Below are positions 20,708 through 32,924 of a stretch of DNA of 64,000 nt, in pieces. Made by a program: the position numbers and the translations under genes. Under the pieces are notes generated by a model that made no database searches, had not been told where the DNA came from, and saw nothing but the letters and a program-made list of their open reading frames with translations. The stretch is from Acanthacorydalis orientalis. Lineage: Eukaryota; Arthropoda; Insecta; Megaloptera; Corydalidae. The DNA is taken from the NCBI GenBank assembly GCA_034766995.1, contig CM068315.1, positions 44,890,662 through 44,954,661 of the forward strand, read 5' to 3'. Numbering within the stretch: position 1 is the first letter of the stretch; each line of letters opens with the position of its first letter.

Positions 20708-21671
20708 CAGTGTATTATATTTGAATTAGACATATTACATAAACAATTTCAAACAAATAATTGCCATATTCGAAAATAAATCTGACTGTATCTCACTTTT
20801 TTAAATGATTTATACGACAGTCGATATCACAGTTTCAACTCGTTTTATTCATTTACTACTGTTTGACAATACTAGCTGCCAATTAGAGGTCTGAAAAATA
20901 ATATTTTCCAATTTTCGTCTCAATAAATGTCGCATTGTAGCTATTTGTGTATTTAAATGATTGAACTGTCGATTACAGGTTATTGAAGAGTACGTTTTTG
21001 TAGGTATCGTTTATAAATACTTCGTTTCTATTTACATATTTTAAATTCTGTTCGGTATTTGCATCTGTTATGTGTAACTAAATTGTCAATTTCATTTTTA
21101 TGTAAATCTTTTTCTAGTCGGCATTTGTTTTAATGGAAAGTTTTCTATAGTTCAAACAAAAATTAAATGATTGGTTATCGTTTTCAGAATTAAAAAAATA
21201 TTAATTTGAAATTGAATTCTGGATACATTCGAAATTATTTCAAAATTTACAGTTCAGTGTATCAATTATAGAAAAATTATACTCAGAACTTATTTTAAAA
21301 ATTCAACAAGAAAAATACACTTTTATCTTTAAAAAATGGAATGTATTTAAAAATGTTTGCATTAAATATGCATTATATAAAGAATTGAAAAAATCTATAT
21401 TGTGTATAAATAAAATTTAATGTTTTCCCAAAATGCAGATCTGGCATCTCGTTTAAATTAATTCTTACTAATTAATTTTTCATTTATTCTAAAAATCATT
21501 AAAAAGGAGCTGATAAAAAAGTAATAATTGAAAAATCTGCGATTTTTATTCATCATTTTTGATTTGTTTGTGCGAATTTCTACGTTGATTACATCATGTT
21601 TAGAACGCTGAGCTATAAGAAAAGCTTGTTTTTGTGAAATATACAGCCAATCTGAAAACTGTAGGTTCTAT
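20708..21671. other. AT-rich unique DNA
   Basis: No gene or repeat recognised. Confidence 0.5.
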
Positions 21672-21675
21672 TTAA

Positions 21676-21994
21676 CCGTTTTAATGCCACGCAGCGCGGT
21701 CGCACTGTTCGTAAGTTATAGCGAAAAGTGCCATTAAATCGAGTCACGATGCTTAATTGATGACATGTTCGGAATCTTTTGTAGCACGTCCTCAGTCTGA
21801 AGCACAATACCGCTGATTGATATTAGTCGAAATCATATTAAACAAGTGCTATCGCGCCGCATGGAATTTTCAACGTTGAGTTAAGTGAGCGCGACCGCGC
21901 TGTTCTGCGTTTTTCGAAATCATACTAAACAAGCGCTATCACCGTGTGGCACTGTTCGATAGGATTTTTGTAATTACCCTTGGTACTCAAACGG
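21676..21994. mobile_element. TTAA-flanked piggyBac-like MITE with internal repeat
   Basis: TTAA (21672-21675 and 21995-21998) flanks a 319-bp GC-richer segment with 13-bp imperfect inverted termini (CCGTTTTAATGCC against CCGTTTGAGTACC). Inside is a 27-bp direct repeat (21827-21853 and 21914-21940, starting TCGAAATCATA and ending GCTATC, 25 of 27 identical) and repeated GCGCGGTCGCACTG-like words. No coding sequence is present. Confidence 0.75.
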
Positions 21995-21998
21995 TTAA

Positions 21999-22359
21999 AT
22001 ATTAAAGTGTGAAAGTGAACATGAGTTTAAAAAGATACAAACACGCCGTGCCGCCTCTAACACAAGGAAGAATTTCTATAGAAAGAGGTAGAATTCTTCG
22101 TCATGTAATGTTAGCCTTTGTTTAAATGACAAAAAATTGTTTAAATCCTTTTTTGTATTGTTCCTCTGTGGGATCAGCGGTTTATTTATTTTCTAACATT
22201 GTAATTTTTATATTAATTTTATTTTTTTTACTTGAAAAATCAAAAATTTTAGTAAAATCACTTAAAATTCAACTTGGACCTATAACGAGTTAAAAAAACC
22301 TAATTTGTCTCAATATAATCTTAGCACTGTGTTGAAATTCACTTTCAGAAATGTGTAAT
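21999..22359. other. AT-rich unique DNA
   Basis: A small inverted repeat (GAAGAATTTCTATAGAAAGA region near 22068-22095). Otherwise nothing. Confidence 0.4.
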
Positions 22360-22540
22360 TATTGTTGATTTTAAATTAAGTGTATTTAGATGTTATCATT
22401 GTCAGAGCATTAAGAGAGAAAAATTCAGAAAAGAAACTAAATTCTTTTTATTTTCATTAGTACTTTGAAGACGATGAAATCGCCATAAAAAAGCGTACAA
22501 GCAACTAACAAAAACGATCAATAATCATATATTTCTATAT
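22360..22540. repeat. R1 inverted pair, degenerate
   Basis: A plus half (TTGTTGATTTTAAATTAAGTG..TTATCATTGTCAGAGC) is followed by a minus half (GACGATGAAATCGCCAT..AACGATCAATAATC). Confidence 0.55.
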
Positions 22541-22554
22541 TATGAAAATGAAAA

Positions 22555-23600
22555 AGTGATGATGCCTCCCCTTGACTTTTATTCAATCCCCTGGTTGATA
22601 TCGGTCACATGATATAAGAAATTCATTCAAATTATTGTATTTATTGAAGCTTTAGAGTAAAAAAATTGTTACACATTTTAATCTTATTTTTTTAGGTTAC
22701 TTTTTATAAATTTTTCCAATAAAAACTTTTACTTACAAGGCTTGCATAAGTTTGCTATTCGAAAAGTAGTACGATTTTTGATATTTTTTTTTTGATTGTG
22801 GGTATTAATGTTATAGATTTGAAATTTTGTACACTTTCAATACATGTCGTGAACAAGTTTTGTTTTTATTCAAAAATTTTTTAGATTTTTTTTTAGAATA
22901 TATGAATAAATTGAAGGGTTGTATCTGCTACATGGGCAATCAGTGTACACGATTTCAGCAACTGAGTTGGTCTGACAACATACACAGAATAATGTATTTG
23001 CAGTATAATATAAGAACTCTGGTATGACCGGATATTTTTTTCAAATTTTGAAAAGTGAAAAAATAGCAGCCATTTGAATTAGAGGTCGATTTTGAACTCC
23101 AATAATTTTTTATTATTAACAAATTGAAAACAATATAAAAAAGTCATCCTGTCACCCGATAGAGAATATTATTAACAATGTTCAGTTAAAATTTCAAACC
23201 AATCGGATGAATAGTTTTTGAGACATGATGCACCGTTTTGAAAAATATAATTTCGAGAAAAACGAACGAACGCGCTTGGGCTAACACTTGTTCCAATGCG
23301 AACAGCCTCCACTAAAATCGCTATATCTCAGGGAATTCGTGGAATTTCGATATAATTCTTTTTGATTATGAAACTTAAGACTTTAAGCTTTAATAATGTG
23401 TAAAAAAAATCAAAAAACGATTTTTCCAAGATTTCAAACTTATGTAATTCCCTTAAATTTTACTTTGATTATTTTATAATTTATTAATTTCTGTTATTTA
23501 TTAATAGGGAGCGAGCGGGGGAGGGGGAGAAGCTCCTTCGCGGGGGTTACTGAAACGCAGCAAGAAGGAGGCAGAGCCTTCTAGAATTGAACATGTTTGA
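22555..23600 (+). repeat. R2 repeat copy a, expanded by about 700 bp
   Basis: 22560-22740 (CCCCTTGACTTTTATTCAAT, then TTGATATCGGTCACATGATA, then TTTTTCCAATAAAAACTTTT) and 23480-23590 (TTATTAATTTCTGTTATTTA, then the GC-rich GGGAGCGAGCGGGGGAGG block) match the R2 copies at 31461 and 58150. The 22745-23470 part is absent from those copies. It is either an insertion or the longer form of the element. No transposase was recognised in it. Confidence 0.65.
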
Positions 23601-24430
23601 TCAAAAAATATTTGGTTCGTGTGATAAGGAAACGTTTCTTTGTGAAACTTATAGCTTTTCATTACATACAAGGTTTGTTTTGCAAATCTTATAAAAATCT
23701 ATCATAAATATTTACATAAATTGTTGATATTTTTTAATAAAAAATGTAAATATTTTTGTTCGATTGTTTAACAAGTCCATACGAAAAACATTACTTATTT
23801 AAAAATTGATAATCATTAACATGAAAAATTGTATTACATCTTGTAATTCACACAGATATAAATGAACAAAGTAAATGATTTCCATAAAATCGTCTCAAAC
23901 GATTTCACACACTATTTCGTCATAATATTAAAAGCATTACCATAATAATGAACGTTCAAACAACGTCCGCGTTCACCTTATTTTAATGATCTTCACCAAC
24001 GTTGTAAAAATATAATATGTTTTATGAATTCAAGGCCAGCGATGTCTTTATTAAAGTATTTATCTCTACAGCAGCATTGCATGTCAATCAGTTACTCACC
24101 GATGCAGATATGTGGTATATTGTATACAAAATAAAGACAGATATATTCGTATAAATTAACTTGAAATGAATATCAGATGACGGAATACATTAAATTCGAC
24201 AGTAAACACGTTACGTGATGTATTGTACTAGGAAGATGTATAAAAAATTCTTTACAATATGTGTATTTGTTAATTGATATATAGTATATGTGAATATTTC
24301 ATAATATCTTTAAAAAAATTTAATTTTTGAGTATTATAAAGTTTTATTTATTATAAATCTATTGAAAAGACTTATAATTTTCATAGCGTCAAAATACAAA
24401 TAAATCTAGAAATGTATATACGAGTAAATA
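23601..24430. other. AT-rich unique DNA
   Basis: Nothing recognised. Confidence 0.5.
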
Positions 24431-24530
24431 GTAATCAAGAATGATCAATGATAATTTATTGAACATTTTTGATCAGAACTTTTTCTGTACTTTGTGGAGG
24501 AGTGAACATATTTATTTTTCTTTGAATTGT
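24431..24530 (-). repeat. R1 repeat copy (-)
   Basis: Contains ATGATCAATGATAATTTATT, GAACATTTTTGATCAGAACT and the TTTGTGGAGGAGTGAA tail. Confidence 0.75.
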
Positions 24531-24608
24531 TTCTGTTATTTCTTATGTAGTAAACAAATGTCATAAATTTTATTATTTATTTGATATCAACATTATATAT
24601 ATATATAT

Positions 24609-24987
24609 AGGGGCAACATGGGCTACTGCCCAGAATAGCAAATTTTAATGGGCGACAAATTTTAAAAAGCTAGAAATTTTATTTTCAATCATAATTTCAA
24701 TTTACAGGTAGCTCAAATGTGAAATGAAAAAATAAATCTAAACATTTTTGTAATTCCAATTTTGTTCTTGAAATTTATGTAACCGAACTTCATGCATTTT
24801 TTAAATAAATGAAATGAATGGAAAATTTTGTAAATTTTTTAGTATTCATTATTTTTTTTCTGTTGAATTTTTTTCAAAATTACCAACAGTCACAGATGTC
24901 TCTTAATTCACTTTGATAAAATTGGAGGACGGGAAGGGACGGCATTTTTTTGGTGGTCCAAGGGCGACACCTAGTGTAATCCTGTCT

Positions 24988-24990
<3 letters not shown>
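24609..24990. mobile_element. Possible hAT-like remnant between two (TA)n tracts
   Basis: GGGGCAACATGGGCTACTGC at the left and GGTGGTCCAAGGGCGACACC at the right resemble ends of known insect DNA elements with GGGCGNCA words. Both sides run into TA repeats (24592-24610, 24991-25032), so neither termini nor target duplication can be defined. No coding sequence is seen. Confidence 0.35.

Positions 24991-25032
<42 letters not shown>
24991..25032. repeat. (TA)n microsatellite
   Basis: About 21 units. Confidence 0.98.
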
Positions 25033-25035
<3 letters not shown>

Positions 25036-25825
25036 TGTGTGTATGTATTTGTATGAATATACAAAAAATTCTGTTAGAAAAACAGAACAAATTAAATAAG
25101 GAAATTTAATTTGATTGTTATCAATCCACTCGACGAACGTACTGTCTAAGCCAATCTTGTCAAACGCAACAAGAGGAAAATGTTTTCTCGCAAGATAAAA
25201 GAAAACCGTTCGTAGAAAATTAATTCTAGATTATTTATATTCATTTTTCTTTGGCCGTGTAATTTGAGATCAAGCTAGAGATATGTTTGATTAAGAGCCT
25301 ATGCAGACTATTATATAATTCTAAATTAACTGTAGAGGATGTTTCATGTCGGGTTTTTGCTAAGTGAATTGCATTTAAGATTAATTGAATATCAGTAAAT
25401 TAGAATCTGTGCTCTAGTCGAAAATGTTAATTAAAAGTGTTTTACAAATAATGTTTTTCTGCTTCTTGGAAGTCTCGAAACTCTCTAGTCAGATCTTTGA
25501 TACGAAATTGAGTTTCAAACTTTTTGTTTTTAATAGAAAGTTGAGATTTTTTTTGTTACTTCTTTTCAAAAACATATATTTGTTTAAATTTATGATTAAA
25601 ATGACGTCGTTATTTAAGTAATAATGGATTTATTTTGGAAAATGTATAAGCTTGTCGTTAAGAAATTAGAAAAAAAGATTATATTTTTAAATATTTTTTT
25701 ATAGTTTTAGTAAAGTATAATCTGAATGATATTAATTGTATGATTTTTAGAAATAGTATTTTTAGATATTTAATGTTTTCCATTATGTTTTCAGTTGAGG
25801 ATTTGTACGACGAATTTATTGTATG

Positions 25826-25830
<5 letters not shown>
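25033..25830. other. AT-rich unique DNA
   Basis: No gene recognised. The frames at 25424-25621 and 25740-25973 are AT-driven. Confidence 0.45.
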
Positions 25831-25885
<55 letters not shown>

Positions 25886-25894
25886 GGGGGGGGG
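25831..25894. repeat. (TA)n followed by a G10 run
   Basis: More than 25 TA units, then GA and ten consecutive G (25885-25894). Confidence 0.98.
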
Positions 25895-25949
25895 CGATAT
25901 TTTAGGAAAACTGATAGTTCTGTTGATCTATTTTCGACTGAAATGTGTA

Positions 25950-26340
25950 TGTGTAAATACACGTCAGATCTGAGTACGTGTCTACAACATGTAATCAAAT
26001 GCGGTATGTTAGGTAGTCGCTGGGGAAAGGGAAAAGATATCAAGCTGCCGCACAGGGTCGGTGGTGCACAGTAATAGCACGTCACGTGACAAGGGGCCAC
26101 GGGTTGAGAATCCAGTCTGCATCGTGGCAATATGGAAATGACTACATACCACGAACTTTGATGGCTGTGACGGTGAAGCTATCCGTGTAGCGCTTTTTAT
26201 TCTTCCTGTTGTAATACTATACAGTGGTATTTGTCGATGCAGACTTTTTGCGATAACCTTTGGATAGCATAACGATTTGCTATTCTGCGGAAACAATTAA
26301 CTGGTCGGATTTGATAGTTGATTCTTTTTATACGGCTGTT
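25950..26340. other. Lower-AT block, function unknown
   Basis: A clear rise in G+C with open frames on the minus strand (26009-26296, 95 codons; 25816-26130) that show no recognisable domain. It contains the palindrome CACGTCACGTGAC near 26079. It is unique in the window and could be an exon or regulatory DNA. Confidence 0.3.
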
Positions 26341-27027
26341 GGGAGGATGTGCTATAGAAATTTAGATGTTTGTCTTACGTGGTCGATGTATCCGGTACTA
26401 ATAGCGATATTTTTCCTTTTCAACCCTATATTCTATTCGAATATAATTGATATGCAAGATCAATTTATCTTTCAACATGATGTTTATTCACTTTTGATAA
26501 ATTCATTTTGATTTTTTAACCTAAATTCGGAGCAAAAGATAATCGTTTGATATTTACATACTCGAAATATAGAATTAATTTAATGCAAGATTTATTAATT
26601 TATTTGATAATCTGCTATATTTTATTCTTATTTAATACTAAATAACGATTAATTATAAGTAAGTCTTCATTTTATAAATGATCACTAGAACTCATAATAA
26701 TATTTTTTTAAATAGCAGTGTATAGCAGTAGAGTCTTATATTCAATAAAATAATGTAGAGCAGATATATCGATTTCTATTCAGATTTGCTGGTAATAATG
26801 TAAAATATTGAATATAGCTGATTATGATAAATTATCTAATTTTTAAATTATAAAGGATCAAATTTATTAGGTTTCTCAAAAAAGAAATATGATTTAATTA
26901 TTGAAAAATTAAAATATCGATAAGGTTTTTATTCATTCTAGTACTTTTCTTTATTTTGTGTTCTACGCTTCGATGCATTTTTTGAAATCCTCTTTGGCAA
27001 TGATTTTAGGTGATTTTCTGGTTGCTA
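26341..27027. other. AT-rich unique DNA
   Basis: Nothing recognised. Confidence 0.45.
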
Positions 27028-27148
27028 TTACGGTTGATAGAAAAATAATTGAGATTTATGACCTTCAAAATCATATAATTTTTTTCATTTAAGTGGTCCA
27101 GAACTGTTGGATATCTAACTTCTAACTTTTGTGCAAGCTCTCGAATTG
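27028..27148 (-). mobile_element. Family-1 mariner, copy E (3' fragment)
   Basis: The 3' terminal repeat (TTACGGTTGATAGAAAAATA, preceded by TA) and the tail are followed by the complement of the ACAATTCGAGAGCTTGCAC and CCAACAGTTCTGGACCACTT region. The copy stops within the helix-turn-helix region, and the 5' part is missing. Confidence 0.85.
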
Positions 27149-27917
27149 TAATAATACATAAAATTAATGTTTTTTTTTTTACTTTTGTAATTTTATTAAA
27201 GAAAAAATAAAGTTAGTTTTAAATTAGTTATTTTCGAATATAAGTAAAATACCTTTTTTCACTCACTATTTTTTTTGCTAGACTCTTTTATCTGCAATGG
27301 CCAGCAGATTTTTTCGAACTGAATTTAGTGGCCCGTGTTTATATATGAGTTTAACACCACTGCATCAGAAATATCTCGAAAAATTCAAACACTTTAAATA
27401 TTGTCTGAACATGTAAAGCGATTCACAAAAGATTGACGATTATTATAGATTTTTTTCCTGTAAAAACCGTACGTTGTAGAACCAAAGAACAATAAAGTGA
27501 GGAAGTAAGTACAGAGATCGGTTCTTATTTTCTAGAACAATACATCTGTGCACAAAAGCATGTATTGTTCAGTGAAGAAATACGAATAAAGGGTAATTAA
27601 TTATTTACATTCGAGTCTAATTTATATTTCAATAATTAAATTTTATTTACATAATGAAATAATTAGGAAAGAAAGATAAAGGTTTTTTAAAACGTGTAAA
27701 GTCTTTGTGTTCCGCTCGATAGACTGTAACTTTAGCTGAATGTTTGTTTATTTCGCTTGTTAACTTTAATAGAAAAGTTTATTTAAAGCGAGAAACAAGA
27801 AGGTATTTTTTAATCAATTGACTATTGTGAAGTGCTTTTTTTGAATAAGTACGGAATATAAATAGAAATAATAATCTTTAATTAATTTTAAAATGATTTA
27901 GTAGTTAAACTCTTCTA
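27149..27917. other. AT-rich unique DNA
   Basis: Nothing recognised. Confidence 0.45.
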
Positions 27918-28468
27918 TTATATTGATAGAAAAATAATTGTGGGACCCATTTGTCAATCTTTTTTTATTTTCCTAGATATTTTAAGTGGTGCACAACTGT
28001 ATGACTAACTTATAACTTTTGTGCAAGTTTTCGAATTGGCATGTGTGGTTCTGATTCGATTGACGCCTTCACTTGGTCGTTATGAACTGAAGAAGGATAC
28101 CCGCGACCTTCTTCATCTAGAAGGCTCTCGTCCCCAGCACGAAATTTTTGGAGCCACCATTATTCCGTACGTTTCTTAACGGTACACATACCAAAAGCAT
28201 CGTCTAATTTACGAGTAGTTTCTGCTGTTTTACCACCCGTTTTCAACTCATACAAAAAATTGTTCTTATTTGCTTCTTTTCCATCTTTAATTTAATAACC
28301 CAATTTGGAATTTAATAATAAAACTAAAATTGATATTACCAAAATACAGACCGAAAAATGTACTTTAAAATGGTATTAGGATGAAAATGATCAAATTACA
28401 CTTTTATTGAAAAAATTAAAGATAGAATTCAGAAAATAAAAATCGGTTTTATTTTCTTACCAATCTAA
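27918..28468 (-). mobile_element. Family-1 deleted mariner, copy F
   Basis: A 551-bp minus-strand copy between TA dinucleotides (27916-27917, 28469-28470). The ends are TTATATTGATAGAAAAATAA and the complement of TTAGATTGGTAAGAAAATAA. It has the same structure as copies A and B. Confidence 0.9.
27981..28284 (-). pseudogene. N-terminal mariner transposase remnant, copy F
   Basis: The ATG at 28284 reads MEKKQIRTI, then a frameshift, then KTGGKTAETTRKLDDAFGM, KKRTE-stop-WWLQKFRAGDES, DEEGRGYPSSVHNDQ and PIRKLAQKL. It is the DNA-binding half only, broken by a TAA at the usual valine-glutamine position and by the frameshift. Confidence 0.85.
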
Positions 28469-28470
28469 TA

Positions 28471-29660
28471 ATTTGATTAAATATAAAATAAATATATCTT
28501 AATAATAAACAAAATGCACTGAATTTTAATACAAATACAATTACATCTATACAGTGAAAACATGTATAACTAAGTTTCGATTAGATATACATCCACTATC
28601 AACGTGCACTCTATAAAATTTGCAAACTTTTCGTCGGTTTGTGCAAAAAAACTTCATACAAAAATGTTCTATGTATTACATTTGATAAAGTATTCATCTC
28701 AAAAGATAAACTTCAAAAACTAACTTTCAAACTAAATAATGTTTTAAAGTGACATTTTATTTTCGTTGACTGTAAAAAGAGCAATCGAGCCAAAACTTAG
28801 AAGACGACGACACGTATAAATCCATTATATAGAGTTGGTATTCAACAGTAATAAATATTTAACGATATCTGGATATTACTTTTTTTATTTCTGGATTTTA
28901 TGTACGTGTATATTCTTATATATATATTTATATATGTATATGTATAAATTCTTGAGAATTACGGAAAAATGATAAAGAAGCCACATCAAAATAATCAAAT
29001 AAACGAGACTGATTTAATCAGATTACTTTTAATAAACAAAATGTGTATGTTTGAATACTTCTCTAATTGTAATTAAATAATAACTTAATTTATTATTCAA
29101 TTCATGGAAATAAAGCATGTTTTTGTATACAGGTTTTCAGAAGAAATCAATTTTATACTTTATTTCTTATGTCTTCTTTCATGTCGGCTGTTCAATTTAA
29201 AAGTATGGGATTCAATTTTTGTGTTTTCTTTATATAATTTTCTTGATAATCAAAGAACAAGTACAGTTAGAATATAGTTCTGGAACTGTAGCTAAATTTA
29301 TTTACATAAATGAACTTTTTACTCTCTCAGAAAGAAGTCTCTTAGTTTTATATATTCAACTTACAGTGTAGTAATAAAATGTCTGTGTGTGTGTGTATAT
29401 ATGTGTGTATATTTTTTTGAAAAAAAAGGCCGCTGTAGACTGGTAACATCCTACCATTTGAACTATGGTCCGAGTAGAAAAAAAAAATCAGCAACAACCA
29501 AAATAAAAGTTATATTTTGTTTATTGAGTTGCGAAATTTTTATACATTTTGTACTATTCTTCCATTTATTTGACTTCTAAAAACAAATTAGAAATTCCAA
29601 ATAAACTCTATAAAAAAGAGCATTCTTCATGTTACTTCTAGCATCGAAATTTTAATTACT
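28471..29660. other. AT-rich unique DNA
   Basis: No gene or repeat recognised. There is a short TGTG run near 29383. Confidence 0.5.
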
Positions 29661-29665
29661 TGCCC

Positions 29666-30000
29666 AAATCATCACCATCATTAGTCTCTGTCAATCCACT
29701 GATAAGTAAAGGCCTCTTCCATAATTTTCTATTTTGTACAATTTAATGCCTCTGTTTTTATTGATGTCCAATTACATTTTTAATTTCCTTATCCCACCTG
29801 TACCTTGGTCTCTTTCTTGGTCTTTTATATTCCTTGGTTTCCAGTTAATAAATTCTGTTGTTCATCAATTGTCGTCTCTTCTTGCAACATGTCCCGTCCA
29901 TTTTTATTTCAGACTCTTAACTCTTTTTTTTACATCTGTGACTTCTATCTGTTTTCGTATCCATTCTATTCTTTTCCTATCCTGCCCAAATATATGATAG
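29666..30000 (-). mobile_element. 3' fragment of an RTE-like non-LTR retrotransposon
   Basis: On the minus strand the text reads FGQDRKRIEWIRKQIEVTDV, KKRVKSLK, then HVARRDD, FINWKPRNIKRPRKRPRYRW and DKEIKN. After frameshifts it ends EEAFTYQWIDRD, a stop and a short GATGATG-type tail (about 29666-29690). GHVARR, RGRPxxRW and the AxxQQW terminus are characteristic of the end of the reverse-transcriptase protein of insect RTE-type elements. Stops and frameshifts make it dead. 5' truncation at about 30000 fits incomplete reverse transcription. Confidence 0.8.
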
Positions 30001-30007
30001 TATAAAA

Positions 30008-30140
30008 GTAACAATCAAAATTATCAATGATCATTTTTTTTTGATCAGATTTTTTTTGTAGTTAAAAAACAAGAATTAATTTCTAAAAATCAGTTTACAG
30101 TGTCATCACTGTACTGTGATGGAAGATATTGTTAAAAAAA
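30008..30140 (-). repeat. R1 repeat copy (-)
   Basis: CAATCAAAATTATCAATGAT, then TTTGATCAGATTTTTTTTGTAG and the remainder of the R1 tail, more diverged. Confidence 0.6.
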
Positions 30141-30329
30141 CGATAGGGAAAATCGTATTAAATTTTAAATAAAATTGTTATAGCTAGTTTGTCGTTAAAA
30201 TGGTTCATAAGATCGAAAGGTTCAACTATAAATATGAAACATATAAAATAGTTAAACATATTTGTGATCACCCATCATAAACCCACTTTCATATTCATAA
30301 AATATTATTAATGAAATGCTTAAAACGTA

Positions 30330-30837
30330 TACGTTTTCTAATGCCGTTACGGTAACTCGTTACACTGCCGTTATATTCTGTCATAAACCATTGCGACCAA
30401 ATAAAAATATATATTTATTTGTTGAAGATACAGATTTATGACGTATGGTAGATTTATGAAAACATTCCGCGTCGCTATAAAACCAATACACACACGCGAA
30501 GGAATCGAATACGGGTGGAAAACTCACTGTGAACAGAAATGCATAACGAGCACGATACGTTTTATTTCCATTTCACGGGAATCATTAACGACATGTTTCT
30601 GAGTATCGTAAAACATAGCACGAACGAGATATAATCTGTACGTTGTAAATACCCTGAAATATCATCTCCCCGGGTGCGCACGAAAATGCAACAATTTCGT
30701 TACAACACAATCGAACAAGAATCGTTAACGGTATACAAATTACATCCGTATAGATAATACTGGAAACGATGACGACACCAAATTCAGAACTATTTGCTCT
30801 GCATACATTTTCAAATACAACCTGACACACACACACA
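30330..30837. other. Lower-AT unique block
   Basis: Less AT-rich than its surroundings, with many CpGs between 30460 and 30790. It has a minus-strand frame (30585-30911) without a recognisable domain. Possible regulatory or untranslated sequence. Confidence 0.3.
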
Positions 30838-30866
30838 CATATAATATATATATATATATATATATA
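30838..30866. repeat. (CA)n-(TA)n microsatellite
   Basis: Short CA run followed by about 11 TA units. Confidence 0.9.
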
Positions 30867-31057
30867 CATACAAACAGACAAGGATGTATAATTAGGACCA
30901 TATATTTCCATTAATTACTTCTCCATTACTTTCCGGTACGCCTTTCTGCACTCATAGTTAAATACAGTAAAGACAATACTAACAACTTCCTATAAATGAC
31001 ACACATACATATTCATATATATATATATATTATTATTATTTGGTAGTAGAAGAAATA

Positions 31058-31460
31058 CTTTATTGTTGAAGATTATATAAAAGGATAAAATAATTCATTT
31101 GTGAAAGAAAAATATCTTCAAAAATGAATTAGAAATCAATTTAAAAAAAATATTTATTTCTTTATATTTTTTGTATATTTTTCCTAAAAAATACAAGAAG
31201 TATTGTCTCTTTTTTGAATTATTGTCCTGAATTTCTGGAATGAGAGGAAAAGAGAAAAAGAGAAAAATCTTATCCTCTTGCACAAGAGGAATATTATTTT
31301 ATTATTGAAGATTAGATAAAGAGATAAAACAATTCTTTTGTGAAAGAAAAATATCTTGAAAAATGAATTAGATATCAAAATAATTTATTTATATAATTTT
31401 ATTTATTTTTTTATATTTTTTATATATTGTCTAAAAAATGCAAGAAGTATTTTCTCTCCA
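31058..31460. repeat. Local tandem duplication, period about 239 bp
   Basis: The segment around 31060-31150 (GTGAAAGAAAAATATCTTCA at 31101) recurs at 31298-31390 (GTGAAAGAAAAATATCTTGA at 31340), with the following TTTATTT / AAAAAATACAAGAAGTATT words also repeated. Overlapping AT-rich frames here are by-products. Confidence 0.8.
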
Positions 31461-31745
31461 AATATATTATAGATAGATATTTGCATATTTAAAGTATGGG
31501 GCTCCTCCCGCTGCTTACTGCGTTCAACAACTCGCGGAGGGCTTTGCCTCTTTTTCGATATCGCTCGCTCTACCTCTCCCCCCACATTAACAAATTATAT
31601 ACAAACAATCCGCATAAAATGTAAATCCTAATCACTGATTATGTGAATGATATCAACGAATCAGAACAGAGATCACGTGATCGATATCAATCATAGAACA
31701 AATAACAGTCATGGGACCGCCATCACTGTTTCATTTTTATATAGA
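31461..31745 (-). repeat. R2 repeat copy b
   Basis: On the minus strand it carries TTGATATCGATCACGTGATC, CATTTTATGCGGATTGTTTG, then GAGCGAGCG, AACGCAG and GGAGGAGCCCC, in the order of the other R2 copies. It contains the palindrome GATCACGTGATC (31671-31682). Confidence 0.75.
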
Positions 31746-32165
31746 AAGATTTTCTAGTTTGTGTGGCGAATGAACTAAAAAAAACACTTATGAAAATGTA
31801 TTCTCCCTGTTAAATAGTTCGGGCACGTCTCTGGTTACTACTAGACATATTTTAAAATCAGAAAATCAATTGCTGTACCATTAATAAAGAAGAACATTAT
31901 CAGTGCAATTTTTTTCAACCGAACAAACAATTGGCATACAAACGATGCTCAAATATATAATCGTTTAGACTACAACATGGACTTTTCGAACAGAACGCAT
32001 TTTTTCAATCCGTGCAAATTGTAATGTAATAATGGTTGATGCTTTATATGACTCACAGCACACGCATCTGTGTGAAATAAAACTGCTCTGATAATTTTAA
32101 ATCGATCAAGCGTTTAATATAATCTCTAAATGAAATGATTTTTTTATGGAGGCTAATATCTTGAC
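31746..32165. other. AT-rich unique DNA
   Basis: Nothing recognised. Confidence 0.45.
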
Positions 32166-32168
32166 ACT

Positions 32169-32173
<5 letters not shown>

Positions 32174-32220
<47 letters not shown>
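32174..32220. repeat. (TA)n tract, left part, interrupted by a mariner
   Basis: More than 20 TA units end at the mariner inverted repeat; TA units resume at 32929. Confidence 0.95.
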
Positions 32221-32224
<4 letters not shown>

Positions 32225-32924
32225 AGGATCGTTTGACAAGTATGGTAAAAAAGCAAGTAAGTTTGAAAAAAATCGATTTTATTTCTGAACATAGTCTCCA
32301 TTGAGGGCTTTACACTTGGTCATTGATGGCGGCGATGACATCCTCATTCGACGAAAAATTTTTCCACCGAGCTAAATTTTCAAATTTGGAAACAGGAAGA
32401 AGTTGCACGGGACCAAGTTCGGAGAATAGGATGGACGAGAAATCAATTCGAAGCCAAATTCATACAATTTTTCCATTCCGAAGTTCGATTTTTGAGACGG
32501 CACGTTATCCTGGTGAAAGTGTACTCATGTTATCATTTTTCCCTTCGTTAAGTAGTCGAGCAGGATGATTCCTTGAGAATTGTAAAAAACAGTGGCCATC
32601 ACATTCCCAGCTGACAAAAAGCTCTTCGCCTTTTTCGACACTCTTTCACCAGTCGTTGTCCGCTGTTTCCACTCAAGTGTGTATTGGTGGATCCATATTT
32701 CATCCACGGTGGCGAAAAGACCTGCTCGTTTTTATTCCAGTTTGGCGGTAACTGCTACAATGCAACGATACTCTTCAAACATCTGTAGAACGTGAACAAC
32801 ACATCTCTTGGCTGAAATTTCAATTATGCTAATTTAACTAATAGTGACACTTGATAGCCGTGACGTTATCAAATGAATGGTGATGCCACTTCATAGAAAT
32901 GTACCAAACTTGTCAAACGACCCT

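Noticed and set aside
25275..25295. AGATATGTTTGATT resembles the start of miR-190
   Set aside because: No complementary arm lies within hairpin distance, so the match is likely chance.
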